Source of the DNA: Prorocentrum cordatum
Taxonomy: Eukaryota; Sar; Dinophyceae; Prorocentrales; Prorocentraceae
DNA length: 64,000 nucleotides
Direction of reading: 5' to 3'
NCBI GenBank assembly: GCA_963575745.1
Contig: CAUYUJ010021037.1
Coordinates: forward strand, 432,001 to 496,000
A model generated the notes under the pieces. The model did no database searches. It was not told where the DNA came from and saw only the letters and a list, made by a program, of their open reading frames with translations. The position numbers and the translations under genes are program-made. Each line of letters starts with the position of its first letter. Position 1 is the first letter of the stretch. Positions 19,636-29,409 of this stretch are shown here, one piece after another.

Positions 19636-19789
19636 TTAGGTCGGGCATGTCCCCCTACAGGGGGATCTTGGACGAACAGTAAACATATTCAAAACGTATT
19701 CAAAAAAACAAAATAGCTCAAATCATCCCCAGACTATTTGTTTTACTATGTTTGAATATTCCTCCTGTAGAGGGACAAGCTCGACTTAA
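19636..19789. mobile_element. TIR element family B, copy 2, with perfect 8-bp target duplication
   Basis: A 154-bp element beginning TTAGGTCGGGCATGTCCCCC and ending AGGGACAAGCTCGACTTAA. It is flanked on both sides by CGCTGGCG (19628-19635 and 19790-19797), a perfect 8-bp duplication that fixes the element boundaries. The centre is AT-rich and non-coding. Confidence 0.85.
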
Positions 19790-19797
19790 CGCTGGCG

Positions 19798-20460
19798 ATG
19801 CGATGCGATGCGATCCGACGACAAACCGATAGGAGACTGGTCGAGAGGTCGACGGCACGCGTCCCAAAACAAAAAAAAAATCGAGACGCCGGATATGTCT
19901 GGGAAGCTGCTCACGTCAGGTTCGTGTCGTGCCGACTTCGGCGTTGGTTTCTGGACACCGCGGTGGTCGCTCGTTCTTGAACGATCGGCGGTTTCCGAGA
20001 CGTCCAAGTCGTCCCACATCGTCGAACGATTCTGGGTCGCCCGCGGCGTTCAACGTTGAACACTGCTGGCGGGGCCGCCGCCAGTCTGCACGAGACGAAC
20101 CCACCGCGCGGGACGCCAGCAAAGCCCTGGGTGCTGCACAGACGGCCCCCTCCCGGGCAGTCCGAGCTGGCCAGCTGGCCAGCAGCAGGCCCCCCGAATA
20201 TCCCCAGCTGACCTCACCAGCACCCCCGAGCAGCCAGGGGCGGCCCCAGCGCCCCAAGAGGCGCGGAGCGCCCCAGGGGCGCCACTCTCCCCTAGTCGCG
20301 AAAATGACCCCGGCGACGTACCCAACCCTTGCGCAGTGCGGGGCGTGAGTACATCAGGATTGCTACAACGGGGGCGATGACGCATGGACGCATGTGATTT
20401 CGCGAGCAGCAACCGGAAGGCTCGCAGGCCCCCGATAAAGATCTGAGGGCTACGTAATAA
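19798..20460. other. Spacer, no gene seen
   Basis: Chance frames on both strands, with no recognisable domain. A GCGATGCGATGCGATCC triplet-like run opens it. Confidence 0.4.
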
Positions 20461-20990
20461 CAAATCACCCCCGTTGGCTGTGCCATGCGCCCGTTGCATC
20501 CAACGTGTCCCACAGCAGCTCTTGAGAGCCCCCGCGGGATACGTGCAGGCGCAACGTTATGGCCATCGCCCAGCATATGGTCTGTTTCACAAATCACACC
20601 GGTTGGCTGTGCCATGCGCCCGTTGCGCCTAACGTATCCCGCAGCAGCTCTCCAGAGCCCCCCCAGGGACGGCGAGGTCCCGCTCAGATCCCCGCGGCGC
20701 CTCACTCCGCTGGATCCACCAGTAGCCCTCGCAAGTGGCGACAGCATCGCAGATCGCAGCCCTCCAGGGACGGCGAGGTCCCGCTCAGATCCCCGCGGTG
20801 CCTCACTCCGCAGGACCCACCAGCAGCCCTCGCAAAAGGCGACAGCATCGCAGATCGCAGCCCCCCAGGGACGGCGAGGTCCCGCTCAGATCCCCACGGT
20901 GCCTCACTCCGCAGGACCCACCAGCAGCCCTCGAAAGTGGCGACAGTGTCGCAGATCGCAGCTCCCCAGGGATGGCCAGGTTCGCGCAAG
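20461..20990. repeat. Two short tandem arrays (129-bp and about 101-bp units)
   Basis: The block GTTGGCTGTGCCATGCGCCC, followed by CAGCAGCTCT and AGAGCCCCC, occurs at 20461-20533 and again 129 bp later. It is followed by about 3.2 units of about 101 bp starting with CAGGGACGGCGAGGTCCCGC at 20664, 20766 and 20866, with a fourth, diverged start near 20967. The units carry CTCACTCCGCNGGATCCACC. Long frames through them are repeat shadows. Confidence 0.8.
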
Positions 20991-21416
20991 GCAAGAGGAG
21001 ACAAGACGGAAGCGGGAGACGGGAGGCGGGAGGAGGAGGAGAAGGACTGGAGACCGCAGTGCTCTATTCAAAACGAATACCCAACCAAGGAGGGTTGGGA
21101 AAAAATCACCACGGGCCGTGCTTTGCAACTTTTCGGCGTCCAGGGGCCCTCGCAGGGGGCACCAGGACCGTCAGAAAACGACTCGGGATGAAACGCTGGT
21201 CCCAGGGAAGGTGGTCTGGACCTCTGGTGATCGACTCATTGATATCGCCTCTCGCGGGTCCGCGCGGTCCTGGGTCGGGGGGTCCAGCGCCGATTCAGGA
21301 TATCCTGGTTACTGGGAAACCGTGGAATCTGGGCCCACGTGGCCTCCCCGCGCCTACCCCGCGCGCTCCGCGGTGCAACACCAGGGGGTACAGTAGGGGC
21401 TCCAAGGTCGAGCTCG
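20991..21416. other. Spacer, includes a block shared with 42062-42125
   Basis: TTCAAAACGAATACCCAACC, then AGGGTTGGGAAAAAA (about 21065-21108), resembles 42080-42125 (TTCAAAACGAGGACCCAACA, then ATGGTTAGGAAAAAA). In both places it follows a tandem array. No gene recognised. Confidence 0.45.
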
Positions 21417-21613
21417 ACCTCCTCCTCCTCCTCCTCCTCCTCCTTCTCCTCCCCTCCTCCTCCTCCTCCTCCTCCTCCTCCTCCTCCTCCTCCTCTTTCT
21501 CTTCCTCCCCTCCTCCTCGCTCCTCTTCCTCTCCTCCTCCTCCTCCTCCTCCTCCTCCTCCTCCCCTCCTCCTCCTCCTCCTCCTCTCCTCCTCGTCCTC
21601 CTCGTCCTCCTCG

Positions 21614-21649
<36 letters not shown>

Positions 21650-21660
21650 CCACCACCACC

Positions 21661-21736
<76 letters not shown>

Positions 21737-21779
21737 TCAGCATCAGAATCAGCATCATCAGCATCAGCATCAGCATCAG

Positions 21780-21826
<47 letters not shown>
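21417..21826. repeat. CTC and CAT trinucleotide arrays at the 5' side of LINE-2
   Basis: About 190 bp of CTC triplets, then about 220 bp of CAT with CAC and CAG interruptions. The CAT run passes directly into the spliced-leader relict. Frames reading poly-Ser, poly-His, poly-Leu or (minus strand) poly-Asp here are repeat shadows. Confidence 0.9.
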
Positions 21827-21829
<3 letters not shown>

Positions 21830-21848
21830 GTAGCCATTTTGGCTCAAG
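21827..21848 (+). other. Dinoflagellate spliced-leader relict (full length) at the 5' end of LINE-2
   Basis: Matches 21 of 22 positions of the conserved dinoflagellate spliced leader (DCCG, then TAGCCATTTTGGCTCAAG); only the third base differs (A for C). In cells this leader is trans-spliced to the 5' end of nuclear mRNAs. Here it is in genomic DNA at the exact 5' boundary between the CAT array and the LINE, with no GT splice donor after it. It is therefore a reverse-transcribed leader and not an SL RNA gene. Confidence 0.92.
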
Positions 21849-21863
21849 CCGTTTTGGCTCAAG
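21849..21863 (+). other. Second, truncated spliced-leader relict
   Basis: Reads CCGTTTTGGCTCAAG directly after the full leader. It equals the last 15 bases of the leader (CCATTTTGGCTCAAG) with one change. This is the product expected when the AG within the older leader (after CCGT) served as acceptor for a new round of trans-splicing. Confidence 0.9.
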
Positions 21864-22051
21864 GTGGCGCGATCAGGGCAGATGTCTGGTCTCATGAGGC
21901 TGGCTCTAGCCGTCGCGTCCATTCTTGGGTCAGATTCCCAATCTTCCAAGCTTTCAGTGAGGCCTTTGGGGCCACAGCTCTTTCCATATTACATCACCGA
22001 CACCCGGCCCCAGTCGCCCGATTGGGAGCCCAGCCGCGGCGGGCTCGACCA

Positions 22052-23257
22052 ATGGCAGGACGTGGAGGTGGTGCTCGTGGTGCCGCGCGCGGTGGCGGCG
22101 GCAGAGCCAGTAGCAGCCGTGGACAGCGGGGCGGCCAAGCTCCAGGCGCGGGCGGCAGCGGTGCAGCGCCCAGGGTCTGGGATTGCCCTCAGTGCGGAGC
22201 CAAGAAGAATTGGGGCTCTCGGCACGTCTGCAGGAGTTGCGGCTACGACTGGTGGGAAAGCGGTTCTGGTACGAGTTCTTGGTGGAGTGGCATGTCACAA
22301 CTGGACGCCAGAGAACGCCACGAGCTCAACCAGTTGCGGAGGAAGGTCAAAAAGTTGGAGACCAGCAGCCAAGCAGGACCAGGAGTCGATGGCGGTGGCG
22401 CTGGGGCGGCAGGCGTCGGGTCGCAGCCTGACGACAAGTCAGAACGTGTCCGCCGATTGGGCAAGCTACGAAGTGAGATCAAGAAGATCGAGGGCGTGGA
22501 CGGCGCGGAGGCCATTCTCGAATCCAAACGGCAGGAGGCGCAGCAGTTGGAGAACGAGCTGGCAGCAACCAAGCCCACATCAGTCCAGCTCAGTGAGTTG
22601 GAGCGCAAGCAGAAGAACCAGGAGGCCACCACGGCGGCCTTGGCGAGCAGGATCTCGGCGGCGGACAAGCAGCTCGCTGAACTACAGGCCCACAAGCTCG
22701 AGCTGGAGGGCAAACATGCGCAGAGTCAGGCCGGCGAGAAGGAGCTCCAGGCGCTCATCGACAACCTCCTGGCGCAACAGCTCCGCGAGCGTGAAGCACA
22801 GCAGCGGGAAGAAGGGCCGCGAGGGACGGCTGCCCCAGCGTCCCCAGGCGCCCAACTCAGCGAGGGTGAGCGAGCCACCGCTTTCCTCGCCGCTCTTAAT
22901 CAGTGCTCAGGCATGCTCGCCCCTGGCTTCGCTGAGCAATGGGACGGCCAAGTCGCAGAGTTGCGGCGTCTGGCACAGCGCGTTGCCACAGCAGGTGCCG
23001 CGGCGGAGCGCGACGGGAGCGGCGACGAGCAGGAGATCGACGAGAAGGACGTCGACGTCATCCTGGACCCCCTGGAGGAAGAGGCCACCGAGGAGGGGGC
23101 AGCAGAGGCCGTGGCGGGCGAGGTGGGCAACGGCGAGGCAGCAGGCGACGCTGCAGCCAAGGCCGCCGCAGCCGCCGCCATGCGCAAGCTTCGTGCCCAG
23201 AAGCTCCTCCAAGGCCTCCGCTCCGCGGGGATCCGCAGAAGGGGGAAGCGGGGGTAG
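22052..23257 (+). CDS. LINE-2 ORF1: zinc-finger and coiled-coil protein
   Basis: 401 residues. It probably acts as the RNA-binding chaperone of the retrotransposon particle. An Arg/Gly-rich N-terminus (1-40) is followed by VWDCPQCGAKKNWGSRHVC and CRSC, a C45-x2-C48-x11-C60-x2-C63 zinc finger resembling the RanBP2 type (Trp before the first Cys, Asn in the loop). From about residue 85 there are heptad-like segments (HELNQLRRKVKKLE; LAELQAHKLELEGKHAQSQA) that predict a coiled coil, then an acidic stretch and a basic C-terminus (GLRSAGIRRRGKRG). The ATG at 22052 is the first in this frame after the leader. ORF2 begins in the +1 frame right after the stop. LINE-3 has a matching ORF1 finger with identical Cys spacing. 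Confidence 0.8.
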   Translation: MAGRGGGARGAARGGGGRASSSRGQRGGQAPGAGGSGAAPRVWDCPQCGAKKNWGSRHVCRSCGYDWWESGSGTSSWWSGMSQLDARERHELNQLRRKVKKLETSSQAGPGVDGGGAGAAGVGSQPDDKSERVRRLGKLRSEIKKIEGVDGAEAILESKRQEAQQLENELAATKPTSVQLSELERKQKNQEATTAALASRISAADKQLAELQAHKLELEGKHAQSQAGEKELQALIDNLLAQQLREREAQQREEGPRGTAAPASPGAQLSEGERATAFLAALNQCSGMLAPGFAEQWDGQVAELRRLAQRVATAGAAAERDGSGDEQEIDEKDVDVILDPLEEEATEEGAAEAVAGEVGNGEAAGDAAAKAAAAAAMRKLRAQKLLQGLRSAGIRRRGKRG

Positions 23258-26200
23258 CCGCCCTCACTTCACCATCGTGAGCCTCAACGGCAGCGGATGG
23301 GGCCCTTTCACCACTATCCTCGGCGAGCAGCAGGACCCACAACAGCAGGCGGTGGCGGAGGCGCACCTCGGCGACGCACTGTGCATCCAGGAGCACCACC
23401 TCAACGGCTACCGCGCCGTGGAGCAGGAGCAGTGGTGTCGACAGGTTGGCTGGAGCGCCGTGCTGACCCCAGGGGTGAGCTCGGTCGGCGCAAGCCTCCA
23501 GCGCGCCGTCAGCAGCGGCACTGGCGTGGCCGTGCGCACCTCGCGTGGCATGTGCGGGCCAGGCGCTGGCGGCAGCAAGGACAGCTGCCACGCGGCCGAG
23601 GGCCGCGCGACCATCGTGCACATCAACGGCGTCGTGCCTGGAGGCTTCCTGCTGGGCTCGGTCTACCTGGACAACGACGACGTGGGCGAGCACAGCCAGA
23701 GCGTCTTGCAGCAGGTTGGAGCCACGCTGAAGTGCACTGGCAAGCCCTGGGTCCTGGCGGGGGACTGGAACGTCGAGCCTGACAGGTTCCACCTCCGCGC
23801 GGGGCACTGGCTGCGCAAGCTGGGCGGCCACGTCGTCGACACGGGCAAGGGTACCTGCCAGCACTCCCCCGTCAAGGAGCCATCTGAGCTCGATTGGTTC
23901 ATCGTCAGCGTAGATATGCTGGACCTCGTCAGCGGGTGCGAGCGCCTCAATATGACGGAGCAGGGCTACGCCAACCCGTGCAGGCCCCACATCGGGGTCA
24001 AGCTCTACTTGGCTTGTCAGGGCGACCTTGGCCAGTCATTCCGCGTCAAGGGCCCCACAGCCTTTCCCAAGCACAGGCCATATGGGCCTATGCCAGCCAA
24101 GGAGTGGAACCACGACGAGTTGCGGGACGCTATCGGAGTGGGGGAGGACATGCAGGCCATGACTGAGGTCTACCGCGCCCTGTGTGAGGGAGTGGAGAAC
24201 GAGCTCGTCTGGATCTACCAGATCCCGCCCGACGACGCCAGTTTGCACCGTGGCCGCGGGGGCCCGCCGAGCTTCAGCTTCGGCACGCAGGCCAGGGCGC
24301 GCCCCATCAAGGGGCCCAAGGCCAGCTACAAGGGCAAGAAGCTCATGCATCTGAGCGACTATTTCACGCAGCTCCTTCAGCTCGTCGGCGGAGGCTCGGA
24401 TGCCGTTTCTTCGGCAGGGCTCATCCAGTGCCAACTGGGCAACGACGAGCGGGCGGCGGAGCGGATGGAGGCCAGGGCAATCAAGCGCTACAAGCGGGTG
24501 CTCGGGCGCCGTGCCCGCGGGTGGGTCTCCAACCCCAGCAACCCCGACCACTACGCGGACGAGAACGAGTGGTTGGAAAATTGCGTGCCCTACATCTTTC
24601 GCATGCTGGGGCTGCCGACGCACATTGCGACGGGCCTGGCCCAGAACTTTGGGCGTCGCCTGCAGACGGCCAGGGAAGTATGCGAGTCTGCCTGGCGTCG
24701 CGGCGGCACAGGCAGGCAGGAGCTGGTGCGCATTCTTCAGCAGCTCGGCCTTCTCGACCACGACTGCTGGGAGGAGGAGCTGCGCAGGACGGTGGGCAGC
24801 TACCACGAGTCCAGGCGCTGGCCGGAAGAGCGGGGTGACAACAGCAGGCCCCTCCCAGGCGCGCCCATCGTCCACGGCTATACCGAGACGGAGAATGGCA
24901 TAGGCGACGTCGCTCCCCTACCACCAGTGCTTCGCAGGCTAGCCACCTGCCCAGTGGACGCGGGGGGGTGGAGTGCCATCGAGGTGGGCGAGGCAGGCGT
25001 CAGGCGCACACTGGCGCGACTGGCCAACGGCTGGCTGCCGCGCCTGCACGCCCCCAACGCGCAGCAGGACAAGGTAGAGTGGATGGACCTCTGCACGCAC
25101 TACGCCTACGGGCGCCTCAGCCAGTACGAGGGTGGCAATGGCGACGAGGGTGAGCAGGTCGGCGTCACAGAGGGCCAGTCTGACGGGGCGGGGATGGGAG
25201 CCGCATTTGCGGACGGGGACAGCGCGATCCCACCCCAGCCCCAAGTTAACTCCTTTGCGAGCCTCGCAGCGGCAGCGGAAGCCAGCAGTGCGAGGGCCAC
25301 TGGAGAGGGCGCCAGCGATGCGTCGGCGTCGGGGGCGGGAAGGGGAGCCGCATCAGCGGAGGGTATCAGCGTGATCCCACCCCCGCCCCCTCGCGCCAGC
25401 TCGGCTCGGCCGTTTGGCGAGCGAGCGGCAGCCCGCTGGGCTCGGGCAGTCGACACGTGCGGGGACAGCTGGCAGGCCTCCGAGGGCGTGCGCAACAAGT
25501 ACGCGCGCAAGGTCCGCGAGTTGGAGGACAGCGACCCCGACGCCTGGGCCATCGCTGACGACGAGCACTACTGCTACCTGCAGGGCGTCAAGCAGTTCAT
25601 GCGGTACCACGGCGGCAGGCGCGGGGGCAGCGACTGCAGCTCCGACGGCGACGTCAGCAGCAACGGCGACGGAGCAGCGCAAGCGAGCAGCAGGGCGCCC
25701 AAGCCCCCGTCCACGGTGGGCCTTCCCCTCGGCGCCCAGTGGGCAGCACGCGTGGCCCTGGCCGCCGAGTGCCCCAGCCTGCTCCCCTTGGCCGACTGGG
25801 CCGCTGAGGCCAGGGCCGAGGCGGAGGCCGATGGAGCAGCCTTCGCCGTCATTCGTGGCCAGGGCTTCAAGGAGTGGATCCGTCACTCCATGGCTGAAGG
25901 CGCAGGCGGGCTCCACGCCTATCGGCGCGGGCCCAGGGCATGGGCCCCTGACAACGAGTACAACGGAGCCCCAGCTCATGCCCCAGACCGAGTGAAGGTT
26001 GCGGCGAAGCAATGGTCAACAGAGGTCTGGCGGGTCAGGCGAGACCGCGATAGGTTTCGGCCGCAGCTCCCACGCTCTGGCGGCGAGGCCCTCCCCAGGC
26101 CCTCAGCCGATGAGCTGCGCATGGCCGCCAGGACCTTCAGGCACGGCACTGGCGTCGGCAGCGACCGCCTCAACCCGCGGAAGGCCGCGGACCTCAGCGA

Positions 26201-26433
26201 CGAGCTTCTGGAGGCAGTCGTTGACTTCGGGATGAAGTGTGAGGAGATCGGCGGCTGGCCCGACGTCATCACGGACTCGCTCGTGGTCATGCTTCCGAAG
26301 CCCCAGGGCGGGTTTCGGCCCATTGGGCTGCTGGGCTGGCTCCCACGCCTTTGGAGCCGAGTCCGTCAGCCCGTGGCGCGGCGCTGGGACTCGCAGATTG
26401 ACCCTGGCGTCGCAGGCGCCTTCTGGGGGGGGG
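23258..26433 (+). CDS. LINE-2 ORF2, first part: EEP endonuclease and RT N-terminal region
   Basis: EEP motifs: IVSLNGSGWG (Asn), CIQEHHLNG (Glu), VLAGDWNVEPD (Asp/Asn), SELDWFIVS (Asp) and CRPHIGVKL (His; the preceding Ser-Asp of SDH is replaced). A long linker of variable composition runs to about 25960. The RT domain opens with HGTGVGSDRLNPRKA and VVMLPKPQGGFRPIGLLG, ending at RRWDSQIDPGVAGAFWGG. The frame is lost at the G9 run 26425-26433, where the RT continues in the next frame. There is no ATG at the domain start. The same frame is open all the way back to 21864 (ATG at 21882), through ORF1, so translation may start upstream or by frameshift from ORF1. Confidence 0.82.
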
Positions 26434-29409
26434 CGCGGCCGCGCGGCCGAAGAGGCCGTCTGGTGGCAGGCCCTGCGCGCAGAAACCGCACACGCACGTG
26501 GAGAAGGAGCAGCAGCGGCACTCATCGACCTATGGAAGGCCTACGAGCTCGTGGACTTGGCCATAATCCAGGGCCGTGGCGTCCTGGCTGGCTACCCTCG
26601 GGGCCTGCTGGGTATGGCCCTCACCCTGTACGCGGGGGAGCGCCGCTTCATGCTTGACGGTAGCGTGTCCGAGCCCTACCTGCTGGATGCGGGACTCATC
26701 GCGGGGTGCTCGCATGCGGGTCGGCTCCTCAAGTGCGGCCTGCTGGTGCTCGCGGACGAGCATGCGCGGCTGTGGCGGGCGCTCGAGCCCAGAGTCACCC
26801 TCGCCATCATGTTCGACGACTGCTGCGTCGGCCGCCACGGACCGATGGCACAGGTCGCAGCCTACGTGGCCCAGGCGACGAAGGCGGTCATCTCACAGCT
26901 GGAGGCCCTAGGCTGCAAGGTCTCAGCAGCAAAGAGCGAGCTGCTGGCCAGCTCGCCAGAGCTGGCATCACTGGTCGCCAAGCTAATGGGAGGCATCGCC
27001 TTTCCCATCGCCGACTCGGTCAAGAACCTGGGGGTCGACTACTGCCTCGACGGCCAGGCGTTCGTGGTCCTCGAGAAGCGGCATACGAAGGCGGCATCCC
27101 AGTTGCAGAGGTTGCACGCCATCCGCTCGCAGGAGACCCCAGCAGCAGCTCGAGTGGCGAACACTGGTCTGCGGCCGGCTACTCGCTATGGGCTGAGTGT
27201 GGTGGGTTGGCCGACGTCGCGGCTCAACAAGTGGAGGAGCCAGGTCAACGCCGTCCACCATGGGCACGGCCCAAGCAAAAGCCTCAGCCTCAGTTTCCTC
27301 CTCAGCAAGCGTCTGCACTGCGACCCGCTGCGCGACCACGTGGCGCTGCCCATTGTCGCATGGGCCAAGGCGGTGCAGTTCAACTCGGACAGCAGGGACC
27401 TGAGGGCCCTGGGCAGCGCTTTCGCAGGGGCTAGGACGTTGCTGGCCAGAGGCGGGCCTCAGGCGTTGGCTGGACGCGGGCCAGCTGCTGCGTGCGTGTT
27501 AGCCTGCCACCGCCTGGGGTGGACCGCCACACTGCCAGGGCTGCTCACCAACGACAAGCAGCAGCCGCTGGACCTACGGACCCTGGGGGCCTCCACGCTC
27601 GCCAAGCACATCGCCGATGGCCACGAGAGGGCGCTGTGGCGAGCAGCGAGCAAGCACCCAGGACTGGAGCACCTGCGCGATGGAGGCGCCCTGTCCAGCA
27701 TCAGGCGCACACTGGCACGCAAGCGCATGAGCAAGCAGAAGGCCAAGCAGATGAGCTCGGCCAAGAACGCGCTGGTCGGATGCCTCTGGCCCGTGGCGCG
27801 GCGGTTCTTTAAGGAACGCCCATTGGCCTCCTCTCCTTGGTGCCCCAGGGGGTGCCCTGCGCACGGCACAGTGCGGCACCTGGCGTGGCAGTGCCCAGCC
27901 ACCGAGGTCAGCCGCGGCGAGTGGATCTCCAACGAGGAGGCGGACGAGCGGTGCCCCCCTGGCGACATCCCCTTTCGCACCATCGTCGGTATGGCCAGCA
28001 TCGAGGGAGACGAGGACCCGCTCTGGTCCCGCGCTCTTGCACCCGAGCACCGAAGGACCCTGCCACCGCCCACCGACGCCAGGGAGGCGCGGAAGGAGGG
28101 TCATGCCGACTTGGTGGGGCAGCCGCTCTCGGGCGACCTCTTCACGGACGGGAGCGTTCTGGACCCCAGCCTCGTCTCGGCGCGCGGCGGCTGGGCGGTC
28201 GTCGTCATGGGACCCGACAGCGAGGCAGTCAGCCTCTTCGGCCCGCTCCCCTGGCCGTATCCCCAAGAATCAGGGGCAGCGGAGCTGGTGGCGGCCATCG
28301 AGGGCATCCAGAGCTGCTTACCACCTGTGCGGATCTCCACTGACTGCAAGCTGCTCGTGGACGGCTTCGCGGCGGGCAAGGCGCGGTGCCTGCAGCGGCA
28401 GCGGCCTTACCGCGAGCTTTGGGTGCGGTTCTGGGCGGCCCTCGACGACGTGGGGGTCGGCAGCGCCACCATCCACAAGGTGAAAGCGCACGCCACGCTG
28501 GCGGACGTGCAGGCGGAGCGCGTCACGGCCTGGCAGCGGCGGGGCAATCACTGCGCCGATGCCCGCGCCGTGCAGGGCGCGCAGATGCATCCCAGCGACG
28601 ACGACGTGCGAGATAGGAGCCGCAGGCAGGATCGCCTCGTCAAGAAGGTCTTCTGCTGGCTGGGTTCGGCGATGCAGGACGGCGACGCCGAGCTCACGGC
28701 AGCGGACGGGCACGGGGGCCCAGGCTTGGAAGCAGTTCGGTGCGATTGGCGCGGCTGCAAGATGCGATGGCGAGCTCGCTGCAGTTTCCCCGACTGCCCG
28801 CAGCGCACGTGCGGGCGGCACGGGACGTGGCTGGACGTCGACGGCGACACGGTCTGGGCCTGCCAGCAGTGCGCGGGCAGGGGCGACGCGCTCGCGGGCT
28901 CCTGGGCCTCAGGGGCCGAGAGCAGTGGCGGATCGGTCGCTGCAGCCGCGGCGCTCATCACGGCGGGCGCGGCGCTGCTGTCCCACAGTCAGGCCAGCGA
29001 GGCACCAGCACAGGTGGAAAGAGACGAGGCGAGTGCAGGGCGAGTCGGCAGCGGCGCGCCTGGCGGCGGCCAGCGGGGTAGCCCACCGACGTCGGGGGGC
29101 CCTTCTGGGGCCGGTGGCGGGACCCCGCCGCTGCCGCCGCCGCAGCTCCCGCCGTGGTGGGGATTCGACGCCCACGGCTCCCACGACCTGTGGCGGGCTG
29201 GTAACCACCTCTTCTGCGTGAAGTGCGGCTACTGGACGCAGAGCCGCAGGATGGCGGGCTTGGCAGCGGAGTGCCCGAAGGCCCCCAAGAACGATAGGCA
29301 GAAGGCGGTGCTCAGCAGGCTGAAGCGCGGCCTGCAGCCCGCTGGGACGGGCGGCATCGGTGACCCTGAGCTGCTGCGGCGCATGCGCAGGCGCGTCGAT
29401 GGTGGCTAG
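26434..29409 (+). CDS. LINE-2 ORF2, second part: RT palm, CCHC, RNase H, zinc fingers
   Basis: Continues the RT after the G9 run: GRAAEEAVWWQALRAETA, LIDLWKAYELVD (motif A), LIAGCSHAGRLLKC (motif B), AIMFDDCCVG (motif C Asp pair) and VKNLGVDY (after motif D). CPRGCPAHGTVRHLAWQC is the C-x3-C-x7-H-x4-C motif. RNase H follows with FTDGSVLDPS (Asp), SGAAELVAAIEG (Glu), ISTDCKLLVDGF (Asp), HKVKAHATLADVQ (His) and RGNHCADARAV (Asp), so the catalytic set is complete. A Cys-rich segment (CDWRGCKMRWRARC; CPQRTC; CQQC) and a final FCVKCGYWTQSRRMAG-type finger end the protein. It degrades the RNA strand and copies the element. The domains look functional apart from the frame break. Confidence 0.88.
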   Translation, partial: RGRAAEEAVWWQALRAETAHARGEGAAAALIDLWKAYELVDLAIIQGRGVLAGYPRGLLGMALTLYAGERRFMLDGSVSEPYLLDAGLIAGCSHAGRLLKCGLLVLADEHARLWRALEPRVTLAIMFDDCCVGRHGPMAQVAAYVAQATKAVISQLEALGCKVSAAKSELLASSPELASLVAKLMGGIAFPIADSVKNLGVDYCLDGQAFVVLEKRHTKAASQLQRLHAIRSQETPAAARVANTGLRPATRYGLSVVGWPTSRLNKWRSQVNAVHHGHGPSKSLSLSFLLSKRLHCDPLRDHVALPIVAWAKAVQFNSDSRDLRALGSAFAGARTLLARGGPQALAGRGPAAACVLACHRLGWTATLPGLLTNDKQQPLDLRTLGASTLAKHIADGHERALWRAASKHPGLEHLRDGGALSSIRRTLARKRMSKQKAKQMSSAKNALVGCLWPVARRFFKERPLASSPWCPRGCPAHGTVRHLAWQCPATEVSRGEWISNEEADERCPPGDIPFRTIVGMASIEGDEDPLWSRALAPEHRRTLPPPTDAREARKEGHADLVGQPLSGDLFTDGSVLDPSLVSARGGWAVVVMGPDSEAVSLFGPLPWPYPQESGAAELVAAIEGIQSCLPPVRISTDCKLLVDGFAAGKARCLQRQRPYRELWVRFWAALDDVGVGSATIHKVKAHATLADVQAERVTAWQRRGNHCADARAVQGAQMHPSDDDVRDRSRRQDRLVKKVFCWLGSAMQDGDAELTAADGHGGPGLEAVRCDWRGCKMRWRARCSFPDCPQRTCGRHGTWLDVDGDTVWACQQCAGRGDALAGSWASGAESSGGSVAAAAALITAGAALLSHSQASEAPAQVERDEASAGRVGSGAPGGGQRGSPPTSGGPSGAGGGTPPLPPPQLPPWWGFDAHGSHDLWRAGNHLFCVKCGYWTQSRRMAGLAAECPKAPKNDRQKAVLSRLKRGLQPAGTGGIGDPELLRRMRRRVDGG

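Noticed and set aside
20735-21830. N-terminal extension of LINE-2 ORF1 into poly-Ser and His
   Set aside because: It lies upstream of the leader relict, in CTC/CAT arrays, so it cannot be in the LINE mRNA.
21827-21863. Spliced-leader RNA gene
   Set aside because: No GT donor or SL RNA intron follows the leader. A truncated second leader and a LINE follow directly, so it is a reverse-transcribed relict.
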